From contig CAJTPZ010000005.1 of NCBI GenBank assembly GCA_910578395.1, positions 1-64,000 on the forward strand: a stretch of 64,000 nt of DNA, read 5' to 3'. Shown here piece after piece: positions 61,207 through 64,000 of the stretch; the first letter of the stretch is position 1; each line of letters starts with the position of its first letter. A model generated the notes under the pieces. It saw only the letters and a list, made by a program, of their open reading frames with translations. It did not search any database and was not told where the DNA came from. This DNA comes from an uncultured Muribaculaceae bacterium (lineage in GTDB: Bacteria; Bacteroidota; Bacteroidia; Bacteroidales; Muribaculaceae). Made by a program: the position numbers and the translations under genes.

Positions 61207-62685
61207 ATGTCATTTATTGCCGATAGGGTAAAGATGGATGGTCTCACATTTGACGACGTTCTCCTCATACCCGCTTATTCAGAAGTATTGCCGCGCGACG
61301 TGGATTTGCGCACCCGTTTCTCACGTAATATAACTCTCAATGTGCCTTTGGTCTCGGCTGCGATGGACACCGTGACTGAGGCTAAGCTTGCTATAGCCAT
61401 AGCGCGAGAGGGAGGTATAGGAGTTATTCACAAAAACATGTCGATAGAGGAGCAGGCCCGTCAGGTCCATGCTGTGAAGCGTGCGGAAAACGGTATGATC
61501 TATGATCCCGTGACCATACGCCAGGGCAGCAAGGTGCGCGATGCACTTGCCATGATGGAGGAGTATCACATTGGCGGTATTCCTGTTGTGGATGCTGACC
61601 GGAAACTTGTGGGTATTGTCACAAACCGTGATTTGAGATTTGAACGTAATCTTGACCGTGCGGTTGACGAGGTGATGACTTCGGAGAACCTTGTGACAAC
61701 TTCGCAAACGACAAATCTTGAAGAAGCAGCCGATATACTTCAGACTTATAAAATAGAGAAGCTTCCGGTCGTAGACGGAGAAGGCCATCTTATAGGCCTT
61801 GTAACTTATAAGGATATAACTAAAGCGAAGGATAAGCCTTATGCATGCAAGGACAAGCTCGGACGTCTGCGTGTGGCAGCCGGAGTGGGTGTGACTGGCG
61901 ACAGCATGGAGCGGGTAGACGCTCTTGTGGCAGCCGGTGTCGATGCTATTGTAATTGATACGGCGCATGGCCACAGCCGCGGCGTGATAGGTGTGCTTAA
62001 GGCTATCAAGGAAAAATATCCAGAGATCGATGTGGTGGTAGGAAATATAGCTACCGGTGATGCCGCACGTTATCTTGTTGAAAATGGCGCCGATGGCGTT
62101 AAAGTAGGTATCGGCCCAGGTTCGATATGCACTACTCGCGTTATTGCAGGTGTAGGTGTGCCTCAGTTGTCGGCTGTATATGATGTGGCCAAAGCGCTTG
62201 AGGGAACCGGAGTGCCTCTGATCGCTGATGGCGGAATACGTTATTCCGGTGATATTGTCAAGGCTCTCGCTGCGGGCGGCTATTGTGTGATGCTCGGTGG
62301 TATGCTTGCAGGTGTAGAGGAGTCGCCCGGTGACACAATAATATACAACGGACGTAAATATAAGGCCTATCGTGGCATGGGCTCGCTCGAAGCAATGGAA
62401 AAGGGTTCGAAAGACCGTTATTTTCAGGCAGAGGAGAAGGACAACCGCAAGCTTGTTCCAGAGGGTATAGCTGCCCGTGTTCCATATAAAGGCACACTCT
62501 ATGAGGTGGTTTATCAGATGCTGGGCGGCCTTCGTGCCGGTATGGGATATTGTGGCGCAAAGGATATCGATGCTTTGCATGAGGCTAAATTTACCCGTAT
62601 AACCAATGCAGGTGTGGCAGAGAGCCATCCTCATGATGTGGCCATCACATCGGAAGCTCCCAATTATAGTGCGTCGGCACATTGA
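61207..62685 (+). CDS. guaB: IMP dehydrogenase
   Basis: A 492-residue enzyme for the first committed step to GMP. LTFDDVLLIPAYSEVLPRDV is the start signature. Two CBS domains (about 95-215) sit inside the barrel (VTIRQGSKVRDALAMMEEYH; VTTSQTTNLEEAADILQTYK). The catalytic loop is GIGPGSICTTRVIAGVGVPQ, with DGGIRYSGDIVKALAAG and YRGMGSLEAM (flap) after it. It starts at ATG 61207 just after a strong promoter. Confidence 0.96.
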   Translation: MSFIADRVKMDGLTFDDVLLIPAYSEVLPRDVDLRTRFSRNITLNVPLVSAAMDTVTEAKLAIAIAREGGIGVIHKNMSIEEQARQVHAVKRAENGMIYDPVTIRQGSKVRDALAMMEEYHIGGIPVVDADRKLVGIVTNRDLRFERNLDRAVDEVMTSENLVTTSQTTNLEEAADILQTYKIEKLPVVDGEGHLIGLVTYKDITKAKDKPYACKDKLGRLRVAAGVGVTGDSMERVDALVAAGVDAIVIDTAHGHSRGVIGVLKAIKEKYPEIDVVVGNIATGDAARYLVENGADGVKVGIGPGSICTTRVIAGVGVPQLSAVYDVAKALEGTGVPLIADGGIRYSGDIVKALAAGGYCVMLGGMLAGVEESPGDTIIYNGRKYKAYRGMGSLEAMEKGSKDRYFQAEEKDNRKLVPEGIAARVPYKGTLYEVVYQMLGGLRAGMGYCGAKDIDALHEAKFTRITNAGVAESHPHDVAITSEAPNYSASAH

Positions 62686-62711
62686 TTACTAAATAAAACA
62701 GTGCTCAGGTT

Positions 62712-63605
62712 ATGCTGTTGTCGATGACAGGTTTTGGAAAGAGGGTTGATCTTCTCCCAGGGAAAAAACTGACAGTGGAGATGAAGTCTCTTAATTCCAA
62801 GCAGCTTGATCTGTCGGTGAAGCTTCCGGTGGCTTACCGTCATCTCGAACCTAAGGTGAGAGAAGTTGTCGCACGCAGGCTCCAGCGTGGTAAGGTCGAC
62901 TTGAATGTCTGGATTGAAGCGACCGGTACACAACTCAACCAGCCTCTTTCCACAGATTTCAATGTGGAGGTGCTGAAGGTGCTTAAAAGCCGGATTGAGG
63001 AAGTATCGGCGACTCTCGGCATCGGTGCACCGTCCGACTGGTATCAGGTATTTATGCGTTTCCCTGACTCTCTGCACAGTGATTCGGGACTTGCAGAGGC
63101 TTCAGAAACGGAAGTGTCGGAACTGATGGAAAGCCTCGGTAAATGCGTTGACTCGCTGATGTGCTATAGAGGTGCGGAGGGTGAGAAACTTGAGAGCTTC
63201 TTCGCGCACAGGATAGACCGTATACGGGCTTTGCTGGATGAGGTGCCACGTTGGGAATGCGAGCGTGTGGCCAAGATAAAATCGCGCCTTGAGGAGAATC
63301 TTGCAAAACTTCATCAGATAGATTTCGACAAGGGGCGTCTGGAACAAGAGTTGATCTTCTATATTGAAAAGCTCGATATAAATGAAGAAAAGCAGCGTCT
63401 GGCACAGCATCTCGACTATTTCATGGAGACTGTAAACGGAAGCAATCCAGGTCAGGGCAAGAAGCTCGGTTTTATAGCCCAGGAAATGGGACGTGAGATA
63501 AATACACTCGGGTCAAAGAGCAATCATGCTGAATTGCAGAAGATTGTCGTTCAGATGAAGGATGAGCTCGAGCAGATAAAGGAGCAGGTGCTCAATGTGA
63601 TGTAA
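62712..63605 (+). CDS. YicC/YloC family endoribonuclease
   Basis: A 297-residue protein of the YicC family. MLLSMTGFGKRVDLLPGKKL is the characteristic N-terminus; VEMKSLNSKQLDLSVKLPVA, RGKVDLNVWIE and the C-terminal GKKLGFIAQEMGREINTLGS block follow. Some members are reported as RNases. It lies 26 bp after guaB and 20 bp before gmk, the usual yicC-gmk order. Confidence 0.92.
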   Translation: MLLSMTGFGKRVDLLPGKKLTVEMKSLNSKQLDLSVKLPVAYRHLEPKVREVVARRLQRGKVDLNVWIEATGTQLNQPLSTDFNVEVLKVLKSRIEEVSATLGIGAPSDWYQVFMRFPDSLHSDSGLAEASETEVSELMESLGKCVDSLMCYRGAEGEKLESFFAHRIDRIRALLDEVPRWECERVAKIKSRLEENLAKLHQIDFDKGRLEQELIFYIEKLDINEEKQRLAQHLDYFMETVNGSNPGQGKKLGFIAQEMGREINTLGSKSNHAELQKIVVQMKDELEQIKEQVLNVM

Positions 63606-63625
63606 AATTTACAGCCAGATATGCC

Positions 63626-64000
63626 ATGACGGAAGTCCGCAAGGGAAAAGTTATCGTGATTTCGGCACCTTCGGGGTGTGGTAAGTCGACTATTATATCG
63701 GCTGTCAGGGAAAAGCCTGGGATGGATCTTCGGTTTTCGGTATCGGCGACCAACAGAGATCCCCGTCCGGGAGAGTCTGATGGCGTAAATTACTACTTCC
63801 TTAGCGATGATGAGTTCAGACGCAGGATTGATGCCGGTGACTTTGTGGAATACTGTGAAGTTTATCCTGGTCGATTTTACGGAACATTGAAAAGTGAAGT
63901 CGAGCGCACGCGAGACGAAGGACATGATGTGATTCTTGATATCGATGTTGTGGGCGGTGTTAATGTAAAGGAGCTTTTTGGAGACGATGCCATGAGCCTT
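63626..64000 (+). CDS. gmk: guanylate kinase, cut by the window end
   Basis: The first 125 codons of guanylate kinase, running off the right edge. The P-loop is SAPSGCGKSTII, and SVSATNRDPRPGESDGVNYY plus EYCEVYPGRFYGT are the GMP-binding blocks. The ATG at 63626 lies 20 bp after the YicC-family gene; a nearby ATG at 63621 is out of frame. It phosphorylates GMP, completing the path from guaB. Confidence 0.94.
   Translation, partial: MTEVRKGKVIVISAPSGCGKSTIISAVREKPGMDLRFSVSATNRDPRPGESDGVNYYFLSDDEFRRRIDAGDFVEYCEVYPGRFYGTLKSEVERTRDEGHDVILDIDVVGGVNVKELFGDDAMSL

Noticed and set aside
61321..62682. 453-codon open frame on the minus strand opposite guaB
   Set aside because: It is the antisense shadow of a clear IMP dehydrogenase; the peptide is rich in Cys, His and Tyr and has no recognisable motif.

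Overview
The window looks like chromosomal DNA from a gut-type Bacteroidales, possibly a Muribaculaceae-like species (family placement is inference). Support comes from Bacteroidetes-type promoters (TTTG, 19-20 bp spacer, TAnnTTTG), families typical of the order (DUF4494, DUF6242, DUF6249, PepSY-like lipoproteins), type IX secretion genes porU and porG, large one-piece PurL, and the gene order porG-uppS-bamA-skp-skp.

Layout. 1-4060 is an AT-rich accessory block beside the 3' end of a tRNA(CAT). It holds an orphan protein that joins an FtsK alpha-domain-like region to an FtsZ C-terminal-domain-like region with neither motor ATPase nor GTPase, a small acidic helical protein, and two overlapping paralogs of unknown function. 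4300-10400 is a mixed stretch: YdeI-like protein, GNAT, an Abi/HEPN protein, a probable small RNA or attenuator, an MFS exporter, a PepSY-like lipoprotein, a PHP phosphatase and a Cys-repeat lipoprotein whose 3' end carries a 20-bp tandem duplication. 10594-14007 (minus) is an ECF sigma factor with membrane proteins, a LolC/E-like permease and rbfA. 14197-21128 (plus) runs from an NfnAB-like flavoprotein pair through a pseudouridine synthase and a TatD-like protein to porU. 21175-24840 (minus) has dnaG, a probable small RNA, yggS and a DUF4494 gene.

26052-34892 (minus) contains a six-hairpin glycosidase-like gene, an esterase, prmA, an outer-membrane barrel, plsC, glyA, a flavin reductase, pyrI and pyrB. 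35130-41907 (plus) is the envelope biogenesis group DUF6242-porG-uppS-bamA-skp-skp. A GH43 lipoprotein follows, then a repeat protein gene split by one in-frame TAA, the etfB-etfA-acyl-CoA dehydrogenase operon, and purL with a PurF homolog that lacks the glutaminase cysteine. The right end holds clpB, a lipoprotein, an orphan FdtA/FdtB-like amino-sugar pair, ald, an AT-rich acyltransferase, guaB, a YicC-family gene and the start of gmk.

Most of the window is housekeeping DNA. The most unusual content is the FtsK-alpha/FtsZ-C fusion at the left edge, the two promoter-to-terminator small RNA candidates, the nonsense codon in the repeat gene, and the Cys-less PurF. All family calls rest on reading motifs by eye; no database search was run.
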